Positions 24,763 through 31,456 of a DNA stretch of 35,948 nt are shown in pieces. Positions within the stretch are counted from its first letter, which is position 1. Every line of letters starts with the position of its first letter. Under the pieces are notes generated by a model. That model was given only the letters and a program-made list of their open reading frames with translations, did not search any database and was not told where the DNA came from. The stretch is taken from contig JAAXUC010000001.1 of the NCBI GenBank assembly GCA_013336225.1, positions 1 through 35,948 on the forward strand. The letters are read 5' to 3'. Both the position numbers and the translations under genes were made by a program. This DNA comes from Candidatus Moraniibacteriota bacterium. Its GTDB lineage: Bacteria; Patescibacteriota; Minisyncoccia; Moranbacterales; GWC2-37-73.

Positions 24763-24788
24763 AAAAAAGAGCTTAGCGCTCTTTTTTT
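24763..24788. terminator. Bidirectional terminator between the CDF gene and tsaE
   Basis: A6, stem AGAGC / GCTCT, T7. The loop holds the tsaE stop codon (24773-24775), so the hairpin overlaps the end of the tsaE coding sequence. Confidence 0.75.
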
Positions 24789-25219
24789 GATGACAAGGTA
24801 ATTTTTCTTTCTTGCTCGCTGAGCCACTGAAAGTTAATCCAGAGTGCTTTAGTGGGAATTAGCTTATGCACTTTCTCTGGCCACTCAATGATGGTGACAG
24901 AATTTTTTTTGCCAGCAAAATCTGCAAAGCCAATCTCTAGTAAATCTTTGGCGTTTATTCTATAAGCATCGATATGAAAAATAGCTTTTAGCTTCTGGCT
25001 TTTAGCTTTTAGTTTATACTCTTTGAGAATTGCGAAGGTTGGACTAGTATATGGACCTTTGATTTTTAGGCCTTTCAATAGTCCTTGAGTGAAAGTTGTT
25101 TTGCCAGCTCCAAGATCTCCAGCCAGGCAAATGATTTCTCCGCCAGAAAGTTCCTCAGCCAGCAGTGCGCCGAGTTTTTTGGTTTGAATTGAAGAGGTGG
25201 TGACGTATTCATTTATCAT
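24773..25219 (-). CDS. tsaE: tRNA t6A biosynthesis ATPase TsaE
   Basis: 148 residues from the ATG at 25219; the ATG at 25240 lies inside a possible extended -10 (TGCTATAT) and is less likely. Walker A GDLGAGKTTFTQG, the SPTFAIL switch element and the HIDAYR segment identify TsaE, the ATPase partner of TsaB/TsaD in making t6A37 on ANN-decoding tRNAs. Between LKEY and IFHIDAYR there is a Lys-rich insert (KLKAKSQKLKA) encoded by the repeat word shared with mutM. It extends the loop by perhaps six to eight residues relative to typical TsaE. Walker A is intact, so activity is expected. Confidence 0.94.
   Translation of the reverse strand: MINEYVTTSSIQTKKLGALLAEELSGGEIICLAGDLGAGKTTFTQGLLKGLKIKGPYTSPTFAILKEYKLKAKSQKLKAIFHIDAYRINAKDLLEIGFADFAGKKNSVTIIEWPEKVHKLIPTKALWINFQWLSEQERKITLSSKKER
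24984..25012. repeat. Intragenic repeat inside tsaE
   Basis: Iterated word GCTTTTA / GCTTCTG / GCTTTTA / GCTTTTA. The 17-bp core 24989-25005 (TAGCTTCTGGCTTTTAG) matches mutM 19152-19168 with one change and is read in the same frame. Confidence 0.65.
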
Positions 25220-25255
25220 ATAGGTTGAAATATATAGCATAAAAGGAAATTTTGC

Positions 25256-25293
25256 AAAAAAAAGAGCTCAATCGAATTGATCGATTGAACTCT
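25256..25293 (-). terminator. Terminator of the lipoprotein operon
   Basis: On the minus strand: stem GAGTTCAATCG / CGATTGAGCTC (one G-U) with a 7-nt loop, then eight T. Confidence 0.85.
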
Positions 25294-25301
25294 GTGGATT
25301 C

Positions 25302-25574
25302 TTATTGCCGCCGAGGAAAGCGTAGTCCTCGAGGAAATGCATGTCGTTGATGGGAATGTCTTCCATTGCCATCAACGATAATTGAAAAGAAGAACCCGGG
25401 TTGGGCCGGAAGTTCGTACCATCCCCAGATAGGCCCTACATAAACAGGTGGTGGTGTGGTATGCACCTGGACTGGTACGCCATAAGGATAATCAGCTGGC
25501 CGTACTGGAATATAAACACAGCTTGCTAACAGGAGTGAGGAAATAACAATAGGTATAACTAATATTTTTTTCAT
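25302..25574 (-). CDS. Small Pro/Tyr-rich lipoprotein
   Basis: 90 residues from the ATG at 25574 (the ATG at 25577 is only three bases from the SD). A basic n-region, hydrophobic core and lipobox LLASC (about residues 15-19) predict a lipid-anchored protein. The mature part is Pro/Tyr/Trp-rich (VQVHTTPPPVYVGPIWGWYE) and then His/Arg-rich. The SD TAGGAG contains the stop codon of the upstream lipoprotein, implying translational coupling. No family recognised. Base composition looks richer in G+C than the housekeeping genes around it, which may indicate transfer. Confidence 0.78.
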   Translation of the reverse strand: MKKILVIPIVISSLLLASCVYIPVRPADYPYGVPVQVHTTPPPVYVGPIWGWYELPAQPGFFFSIIVDGNGRHSHQRHAFPRGLRFPRRQ

Positions 25575-25583
25575 CATCGTCTC

Positions 25584-25916
25584 CTATCGTCGTTTTTTTT
25601 CTTTGAGAGCGCCTTTGCCATAAACCACTTCAAAAGGGGTTGGCCCTCGAGGTTTGGCTACATGCGCTGGCGTGTTTCTTTTACTATGTCCGCCACCTTC
25701 AATGAATATGCCTCCAATTGGAACACCAGGGTTCATATAATAGGGTGTTCCAGCAGTGCAGCATATCTGTCCATTGCCACATGGTCTGCAATGTGGAGGA
25801 ACAACTTCATTCTGATACGTAACAGGTGCGATATAGCTGCCAGGCACAGCATAGACCATGCAACCGCACAAACTGGCTGTCAAAAAAACCATCAGTATCT
25901 TTATTGCTACTTTCAT
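25584..25916 (-). CDS. Small Cys/Gly/Pro-rich lipoprotein
   Basis: 110 residues. Signal sequence with lipobox SLCGC (about residues 15-19), then a Pro/Gly-rich mature region with a Cys cluster (HCRPCGNGQICC), and a basic C-terminal tail (KGALKEKKRR). A strong SD (AAGGAGG) stands eight bases before the ATG at 25916. It is the first gene of a two-gene lipoprotein operon with its own consensus promoter and terminator. No known family recognised. Lipid-anchored proteins would sit on the outer face of the single membrane, possibly touching a host cell; that is inference. Confidence 0.78.
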   Translation of the reverse strand: MKVAIKILMVFLTASLCGCMVYAVPGSYIAPVTYQNEVVPPHCRPCGNGQICCTAGTPYYMNPGVPIGGIFIEGGGHSKRNTPAHVAKPRGPTPFEVVYGKGALKEKKRR

Positions 25917-25976
25917 GATGTGTCCCTCCTTGGGAGCTATTTTATTGGGAATGAACTGCTATTGATATAACCATAT

Positions 25977-26005
25977 ATTATACTCCCAAAACGTCTAAAA
26001 GTCAA
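25977..26005 (-). promoter_or_regulatory. Consensus promoter of the lipoprotein operon
   Basis: On the minus strand: TTGACT (26000-26005), a 17-bp spacer, TATAAT (25977-25982). About 60 bp upstream of the first lipoprotein start. Confidence 0.85.
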
Positions 26006-26065
26006 GTATTTATTGACATAGCTCAAAATGCCTGCTATTTTATATTACTTAGTCGAAAACATAAT

Positions 26066-26165
26066 AAGTTCATCAAGTTCATAAAGTTTGTAAAGTAAAA
26101 AAGTAGAAAATTCTGAAATTGAATCATTGAAAATTGCTTGGAAATTGAAAATTAGAAATTAAAAA
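26066..26165. repeat. AAGTTCATA and AAATTGAAA word repeats upstream of the DHH gene
   Basis: 26066-26100 is AAGTTCATC, AAGTTCATA, AAGTTTGTA, AAGTAAAA (9-bp period). 26101-26165 continues with AAATTGAAA/GAAATTGAA-type words. It runs to ten bases before the coding start at 26176. Confidence 0.6.
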
Positions 26166-26175
26166 TTTTTTACCC

Positions 26176-27315
26176 ATGAGTTTGGATCTTGCGCAACAAT
26201 TGGAAAATGTTTTGAAAAACGCTAAGCATGCGCTCATCTTTATGGCGCAAGATTTTTCTGGCGATGCTGTTGGAAGTGCGTGGGCAACATATTTCTTTTT
26301 GAAAAAAAATAATATTGAAGCAACCGTGGTGGTGCCAAGCGATGAAAATTATTTGCAACGTTTTTCTTTTTTGACAAAACCAGAAGACATCATTGATTCT
26401 TTGGCAGGCGCGAGAGATTTTGTATTGGCTTTTAATACTGAATTTAACAAGATCACTAATGTGCGCACAGAAAGAGTTGATCAGGAACTGCGAATTTTCA
26501 TCACGCCAGAAAAAGGTTCCATTGATCCGCGCGACTTCTCTTTCATTCCGGCAAAGTTCAAATATGATCTTGTGATCGTGCTGGGATCACCAGACAAGGA
26601 ATCACTTGGAAAAGTGTATGAAGAAAATCCTGACATTTTTTATGAAGTGCCAGTGGTCAACATTGATCATCACACCGAGAATGACAATTTTGGACAAGTT
26701 AACATTGTGGACATCACAGCATCCTCAACCTCGGAAGTCGTGGCTGATCTTTTTATGAAAATAAATGCGAAAAATGTTGATGAGGCCATGGCTGAAAGCT
26801 TGCTCACTGGAATCATTGATGCAACTAACAGTTTTCAGAAAAAAAATACCACGCCAAAAGCGCTGCAGATTGGAGCAACTTTGATGACCAAAGGCGCTGA
26901 TCAACAAAAAATTATCAGATATTTGTATAAAACTCAGCCGCTGCATTTGCTCAAGCTCTGGGGACGCGTGATGGCGCGACTATATTGGGAAGATGAAATT
27001 GCCTTGGCTTGGGCGCCGGTTTTCTTGGAAGATTTTGTGCAAAGCCGCTCAAAGCCAGGAGACGTGCCTTTTATTTTGGATAAAGTTAAGGAGAACTATT
27101 CCGCCGGCAAGATTTTCATGGTGTTGTATAATGAAACGGCTGATGAAGTGCGAGGCGTGATTAAATGCATCAATGCTGACCAATTGAAAAAAATTGCTGA
27201 GATTCTTGAAGTGAAAGTTGTTGGCGACACTTGCGAATTTTCGCAGCAATCCGGAGACACCTTGGAAGCTGGGCAGCGCACGGTGGAAAAATTGCGCGCA
27301 GGATTGGTTGGATAG
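26176..27315 (+). CDS. DHH/DHHA1-family phosphoesterase-like protein
   Basis: 379 residues. The DHH motif is present in VVNIDHHTENDNFG (about residue 160) followed by ITASSTSEVVADL, the NrnA/RecJ-like arrangement, and the C-terminal part is DHHA1-like (DEVRGVIKC). Family members degrade nanoRNA, pAp or cyclic dinucleotides with two Mn ions. Here motif I, normally PDGDAIGS, reads FSGDAVGS, and motif II reads VIVLGSPD where an Asp is expected, so two metal ligands appear lost. It may be a degraded enzyme or bind ligand without hydrolysis. No SD at the ATG. A terminator follows directly. Confidence 0.85.
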   Translation: MSLDLAQQLENVLKNAKHALIFMAQDFSGDAVGSAWATYFFLKKNNIEATVVVPSDENYLQRFSFLTKPEDIIDSLAGARDFVLAFNTEFNKITNVRTERVDQELRIFITPEKGSIDPRDFSFIPAKFKYDLVIVLGSPDKESLGKVYEENPDIFYEVPVVNIDHHTENDNFGQVNIVDITASSTSEVVADLFMKINAKNVDEAMAESLLTGIIDATNSFQKKNTTPKALQIGATLMTKGADQQKIIRYLYKTQPLHLLKLWGRVMARLYWEDEIALAWAPVFLEDFVQSRSKPGDVPFILDKVKENYSAGKIFMVLYNETADEVRGVIKCINADQLKKIAEILEVKVVGDTCEFSQQSGDTLEAGQRTVEKLRAGLVG

Positions 27316-27341
27316 GATAAATTTGCAATAGGATATTTTAT

Positions 27342-27371
27342 AAAGACTGACTGAGGTCAGTCTTTTTCTTT
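27342..27371 (+). terminator. Terminator of the DHH gene
   Basis: Perfect 10-bp stem AAAGACTGAC / GTCAGTCTTT, loop TGAG, followed by a T-rich run. Confidence 0.9.
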
Positions 27372-27399
27372 TGCGGAGAAACAATTTTCAGGGTATAAT
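27371..27399 (+). promoter_or_regulatory. Promoter of the double PilB gene
   Basis: TATAAT (27394-27399) at 17 bp from a weak -35 (TTGCGG, 27371-27376). It would give a leader of about 100 nt containing the 8-bp repeats. Confidence 0.5.
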
Positions 27400-27463
27400 A
27401 TAAATAGGAAATTCTTCGGAAACAAAAAATTTTAAAAAACAAAAACAAATTTATTCTGCATTC

Positions 27464-27503
27464 ATGTTTGCATGTTTACATGCTTGTATGTTTGCATGGT
27501 TAT
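27464..27503 (+). repeat. 8-bp tandem repeat carrying ATG codons at the PilB start
   Basis: Four units ATGTTTGC, ATGTTTAC, ATGCTTGT, ATGTTTGC and a diverged fifth, ATGGTTAT. Each unit supplies an ATG, and because 8 is not a multiple of 3 successive ATGs fall in different frames. Confidence 0.75.
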
Positions 27504-27504
27504 T

Positions 27505-30500
27505 ATGGTTAAAGTTTCTCACAAACAATTGGCGCATGATGGTGATAAAGATGAACAGGCTGGCAAGATTTTGCAGCGTATGCGTGGAGAATCAGAAGAG
27601 GAGCGCGCTGCGCAATTGGCAACCGAATATGATCTTGCCTATGTGGATCTTAATATTTTTCCAGTGGGCGCTGATGATATGCGCACGATTGACGAAGCTC
27701 AATCGCGCGAATTTGAGGTTTGTGTTTTTCAAAAAGCAGGCAGGGAGTTGCGCTTGGGGATGGTGGATCCGGCCGATGAAAAATCACTTGCCTATGTGGA
27801 AAAATTGAAAAGTGACAATGGCTGGACGATTCATTTGTATGTGATTTCCAAGGCTTCTTTGGAAAAAATTTGGAAACGCTATGCTGAAATGCCGCTTTTG
27901 GAAAACTTGGAAGCACTTCAAATCACGCTGAGTGGAGAAGACTTAGAGAAATTTGAAAAAGAATTTGGCAGCATGTTGGATTTGAAAAAGCGCATTAGGG
28001 AGATTCCAACTACGCAAATCATTGCGATCATCATGGCTGGGGCAGTGAAAATGAAAGCCAGCGATGTTCATTTTGAACCGCAAGAAGAAGAGGTGAGAAT
28101 GCGTTTTCGTATCGATGGGGTGTTGCAAGATGTGGGGAAATTTCCAAATGACACCTATCGTTTCATTTTGTCTCGTCTTAAGATGATGGCAAAAATGAAA
28201 ATAAATATTCGCGACATTGCACAAGATGGTCATTTTTCAGTGGATTTGGAGAATGGAAAAATAAATGTCAGAACGAACATTATTCCTGGAAATCATGGAG
28301 AATCTGTGGTGATGCGACTTCTTTCTCAAGCTGACATCTTGCTTTCAGTGGAAGATTTGGGGCTGCGAGGTTTGGCATATGAACGCGTGCAAAAAGAAAT
28401 TGCCAAACCGCATGGCATGATTCTTACTACTGGCCCAACAGGCTCAGGAAAAACAACCACCCTATATGCTTTGGTTAATAAACTTAATACGGCTGGCGTG
28501 AAAATCATTACGATTGAAGATCCGATTGAATATGAAGTTAAAAATATTTCGCAAACACAAGTTGCTAAAGATCGAAATTACACTTTTGCGGAAGGCTTAC
28601 GCGCGGTGGTGCGTCAAGATCCGGATGTTATTTTGGTGGGTGAAATTCGCGATGAGGAAACAGCTGACATTTCAGTCAACGCTGCACTCACTGGACATCT
28701 AGTGCTTTCCACCTTGCACACCAACAATGCGCCAGCTTCCATTCCGCGTTTTATTGAGCTTGGAATCAAGCCCAATTTGATTGCGCCTTCAGTGAATGCT
28801 TTCATTGCTCAACGCTTGGTGCGCAAACTCTGTCAGCATTGTCGAGAAGAATATGTGCCAGCGCGAGAGACGAGTGACAGTGTGAAAAAAATTCTTTCGA
28901 TTATTTCTCCTAAAGCTAAATTGGAAATTCCTAAGACCATTGATAAATTGTATCGTCCAGTGGGCTGCGACAAATGTCACGGGCTGGGCTTCAAGGGGCG
29001 CATTGGAATTTTTGAGGTGCTGACAATTTCGGAAAACATTGAAAAACTTATCTTGGAAATGGGCGGCGAGCGAGAAATCACGCAAACAGCGTTGGAGGAT
29101 GGCATGATCACGATGGCGCAAGATGGAATTTTGAAGGCTGTGGACGGACTGACTTCTATGGAAGAAGTGTGGCGCGCAACCGGACAGACAGAATTTTTGG
29201 AAGAGATCTATGAAAAATTGATGTCACAATCAATGTCGCGCGCAATTGACATCACCGAGGAAGACATGCAGTTGGTTTCTGATGCCATGGGCTCGATGGA
29301 AACGCTCAAAAACTTGATTCAAGATTCAAATCAAAAAAGCTCCGCCAAATATCTTTTTGCCAGCAGTTTACTGCTTAATGTTGGCGATATTCATATTGAG
29401 CCGGAAGAGAAAAGTGTCAAAATTCGTTATCGCATGGATGGAATTTTGCAGACGATCGCCGAGATTCCACTGAATGAATATCCAAGCTTGTTGGGTAGCA
29501 TCAAATTCTTGAGCGGATTTTCCACGGAAGTGCGCGGCGGTGTGATGGATTCTCGTTTTTCAATCGCCTTGGAAAAACCATTCAAAAATGTCACGGAAAC
29601 AAAAGTTGATGTCCGTGTGTCAATAATTCTGGGTGGCTATGGCGAAACAGTGGTGATGCGCTTGCTCAACAAATCTTCGGTTGCTCTTGATCTTGAGAAG
29701 CTGGGAATCAGAAAGCAAAATTTGGAAAAAATTCTGGCCGAAACAAAAAAGCCAAATGGAGTGTTTTTGACGACTGGCCCAACTGGCTCCGGAAAAACCA
29801 CCACTTTGTATAGCGCGCTTAAAGTTTTGAATAATCCTGAAGTGAAAATCATCACCGTTGAGGATCCAATTGAATATCAATTGGATGGAATTTTGCAAAC
29901 CTCCGTGAATGACAAAGAGGGATATACTTTTGCCACTGCGCTGAGGGCATTGCTTCGTCAAAATCCAGACATCATGATGATTGGTGAAATTCGCGATGAA
30001 GAAACTGCCAACATTGCCATCCAAGCGGCGCTCACTGGTCATTCAATTCTTTCTACCTTGCACACCAATGATGCTGCTGGATCAATTCAGCGCTTGGTGA
30101 ATATGGGTGTGCGCTCAGATGATTTGGCCACTGCAGTCAATGCGGTGATGGCTCAACGTTTGGTGCGCAAGCTTTGTGACTGCAAAATCGAGAGGCAATT
30201 GAATCCGGCTGAAATTGCCCAGATGAAAAAAGTTTTTGAAAATGTTTCAGAAAAATCTGGCATCGTGGTGCCAGCCTTGGAAAAAGTTTTTGAGATCAAA
30301 GGTTGCGACAAATGCAACAACATTGGATATAAAGGCAGAACCACCATCAGTGAAATTTTGGTGATCGATCGAGACATTGAAGAATTGATCACACAAAGTG
30401 CTTCATCTTCTCAGATTCGCGACAAAGCCATGGAAAATGGCATGATCACCATGGAGCAAGACGGTTTGCTTAAGGTTCTGGAAGGAGAAACGACGCTGGA

Positions 30501-30522
30501 AGAAGTGGAAAGAGTGGTCTAA
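27505..30522 (+). CDS. Tandem double-module PilB/GspE-type secretion ATPase
   Basis: 1005 residues from the ATG at 27505 (in-frame ATGs at 27472 and 27496 lie in the 8-bp repeat). Module 1 has an N-terminal MshEN/T2SSE_N-like part (about 20-150), Walker A GPTGSGKTTTLY near 311, Walker B VGEIRDEETADI and a four-Cys zinc site (CQHC ... CDKC). Module 2 (from about 580) has its own N2-like domain, Walker A near 758, MIGEIRDEETANI and a zinc site of C-x-C ... C-x2-C form. Both have intact Walker motifs, Asp boxes and His boxes (STLHTN). PilB hexamers power pilus extension or type II secretion; ordinary PilB is about 550-580 residues, so this is a covalent dimer. A six-site ring would need three chains. 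Confidence 0.95.
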   Translation: MVKVSHKQLAHDGDKDEQAGKILQRMRGESEEERAAQLATEYDLAYVDLNIFPVGADDMRTIDEAQSREFEVCVFQKAGRELRLGMVDPADEKSLAYVEKLKSDNGWTIHLYVISKASLEKIWKRYAEMPLLENLEALQITLSGEDLEKFEKEFGSMLDLKKRIREIPTTQIIAIIMAGAVKMKASDVHFEPQEEEVRMRFRIDGVLQDVGKFPNDTYRFILSRLKMMAKMKINIRDIAQDGHFSVDLENGKINVRTNIIPGNHGESVVMRLLSQADILLSVEDLGLRGLAYERVQKEIAKPHGMILTTGPTGSGKTTTLYALVNKLNTAGVKIITIEDPIEYEVKNISQTQVAKDRNYTFAEGLRAVVRQDPDVILVGEIRDEETADISVNAALTGHLVLSTLHTNNAPASIPRFIELGIKPNLIAPSVNAFIAQRLVRKLCQHCREEYVPARETSDSVKKILSIISPKAKLEIPKTIDKLYRPVGCDKCHGLGFKGRIGIFEVLTISENIEKLILEMGGEREITQTALEDGMITMAQDGILKAVDGLTSMEEVWRATGQTEFLEEIYEKLMSQSMSRAIDITEEDMQLVSDAMGSMETLKNLIQDSNQKSSAKYLFASSLLLNVGDIHIEPEEKSVKIRYRMDGILQTIAEIPLNEYPSLLGSIKFLSGFSTEVRGGVMDSRFSIALEKPFKNVTETKVDVRVSIILGGYGETVVMRLLNKSSVALDLEKLGIRKQNLEKILAETKKPNGVFLTTGPTGSGKTTTLYSALKVLNNPEVKIITVEDPIEYQLDGILQTSVNDKEGYTFATALRALLRQNPDIMMIGEIRDEETANIAIQAALTGHSILSTLHTNDAAGSIQRLVNMGVRSDDLATAVNAVMAQRLVRKLCDCKIERQLNPAEIAQMKKVFENVSEKSGIVVPALEKVFEIKGCDKCNNIGYKGRTTISEILVIDRDIEELITQSASSSQIRDKAMENGMITMEQDGLLKVLEGETTLEEVERVV

Positions 30523-30525
30523 AAA

Positions 30526-30560
30526 TGTATAATGTATCTTGTATAATGTATTTTGTATAA
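30526..30560. repeat. 7-bp tandem repeat TGTATAA after pilB
   Basis: Five exact-length units: TGTATAA, TGTATCT, TGTATAA, TGTATTT, TGTATAA, beginning three bases after the pilB stop. Confidence 0.8.
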
Positions 30561-30565
30561 AAATG

Positions 30566-30594
30566 AAAAAGCGGGGCCATTTGGCTCCGCTTTT
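30566..30594. terminator. Bidirectional terminator
   Basis: AAAAAGCGG-GGCC ATTT GGC-TCCGCTTTT: a strong G+C-rich stem with A/T tracts on both sides. It serves pilB (plus) and the 82-aa gene (minus). Confidence 0.85.
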
Positions 30595-30607
30595 GTGTAG
30601 CTTGATT

Positions 30608-30856
30608 TTAGGGCTGGTCGTGAGTGGTGATTTTCCTGAGAATAATAATTTGTTCATTGCTATCTCTTATCGTGACCGAATCTTGAACAGAAGTATTTTT
30701 TGCATAGGTTAAGAAAGGGTTTTCACATCTGAAGCTGTGTTCCTTGAACTTGTAGTCAGCGCTTAGAACAGTTCTTGTTTCCTTGTCCAGCTCCTCGATG
30801 GCTTCCGAGGCTTTGCTAATGGGCATTATCTTCAAGAGCGTAACGATCGCATGCAT
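30608..30856 (-). CDS. Hypothetical protein, 82 aa
   Basis: Starts MHAIVTLLKIMPISKASEAI. A strong SD (AGGAGG, 30861-30866) stands four bases before the ATG. It is a soluble, acidic/basic protein with a helical N-terminal half and strand-like segments later (TVLSADYKFKEHSF, EQIIILRKIT). No signal peptide, no family recognised. It is a stand-alone unit with its own promoter (30916-30943) and terminator (30566-30594). Confidence 0.72.
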   Translation of the reverse strand: MHAIVTLLKIMPISKASEAIEELDKETRTVLSADYKFKEHSFRCENPFLTYAKNTSVQDSVTIRDSNEQIIILRKITTHDQP

Positions 30857-30915
30857 TCTTCCTCCTGGTGTGCGTGGGGATATTTTTTTAAATAACCATT
30901 TTTTAAATATTTATC

Positions 30916-30943
30916 AGTATACACTATGATTTGAAAATAACAA
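30916..30943 (-). promoter_or_regulatory. Promoter of the 82-aa gene
   Basis: On the minus strand: TTGTTA (30938-30943), a 16-bp spacer, TATACT (30916-30921) preceded directly by TG. Confidence 0.6.
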
Positions 30944-30978
30944 AAAAACCTTCTCGCGCTAAGCTAAAAGGTTTTTTT
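30942..30978. terminator. Terminator of the candidate RNA
   Basis: A7-CCTT / AAGG-T7 stem around a 15-nt loop. On the minus strand it ends the RNA; its A-tract overlaps the -35 of the next minus promoter by two bases. Confidence 0.7.
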
Positions 30979-31191
30979 CGGAAACAAGTGCAACTTGTGT
31001 TCATTAATCTGTAGACATATCCCAGAAGATAGATCCCCCGGGGAAGTTGCAGTGTCGAGGTGCACAGCCGCCGAAACCGCCGTACCCATGTCTGGACAAA
31101 AAAGCAACCGATATTGATGACAAAAGATAGAAGTCACCAACTGTCTACAGGTTAATAAAAACAAATATTTTTTAGGAACTTCCTCGTTTGA
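30942..31191 (-). ncRNA. Candidate structured RNA, about 250 nt
   Basis: A transcript predicted from a consensus promoter (31198-31226) to a terminator hairpin (AACCTT...AAGGTT with T7, 30942-30978). Helices seen in the minus-strand RNA: a perfect 9-bp pairing CUGUAGACA (31150-31142) with UGUCUACAG (31017-31009) closing about 125 nt; inside it UUGGUGAC/GUCAUCAA (31140-31133 with 31121-31114, one G-U); outside it ACAAGU-UGC-ACUUGU just before the terminator. A 66-codon frame (30964-31164) starts at a TTG with no well-placed SD and an ordinary-looking protein is not apparent, so RNA is preferred. It does not match 6S, SRP RNA, tmRNA or RNase P RNA by eye. Confidence 0.5.
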
Positions 31192-31197
31192 TTGTTC

Positions 31198-31226
31198 AGC
31201 TTAGCACGCCTTGGAATATTTGTCAA
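31198..31226 (-). promoter_or_regulatory. Consensus promoter of the candidate RNA
   Basis: On the minus strand: TTGACA (31221-31226), a 17-bp spacer, TAAGCT (31198-31203) preceded by TGC (extended -10). The remaining gap to ruvB (31227-31456) is AT-rich and shows nothing else I can name. Confidence 0.75.
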
Positions 31227-31456
31227 GAGGTATTTTGGTACTCAATCAACAAAGGCTCAAAAGTGAGGCTTACTGTCTAATACGTGGCCGGCGTATGTTT
31301 ATTTCAAATAAAGAGAAATGGCTTATTTCAGCTATTTAAAATGCATCTAAGCTATTTTGATTTAAAAATATCACTATCTTTTTTATTGCTAATAGATTAA
31401 GATAGGTTTATATGGGATCAATCGGATGCATGTCTTATGTTGTATGATTTAAAAAT

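Noticed and set aside
27464-27808. 114-aa plus-strand ORF overlapping the pilB start
   Set aside because: It is a shifted frame created by the 8-bp repeats; the pilB frame carries the recognisable domains.
30964-31164. 66-codon minus-strand ORF
   Set aside because: It starts with TTG, has no well-placed SD and has no recognisable protein pattern. The helices and promoter/terminator layout fit an RNA better.
31155-31191. GAGGAAGTTCC at the start of the candidate RNA, resembling the conserved GAGGAAAGUCC of RNase P RNA
   Set aside because: The transcript is too short and the remaining conserved RNase P segments are not found.
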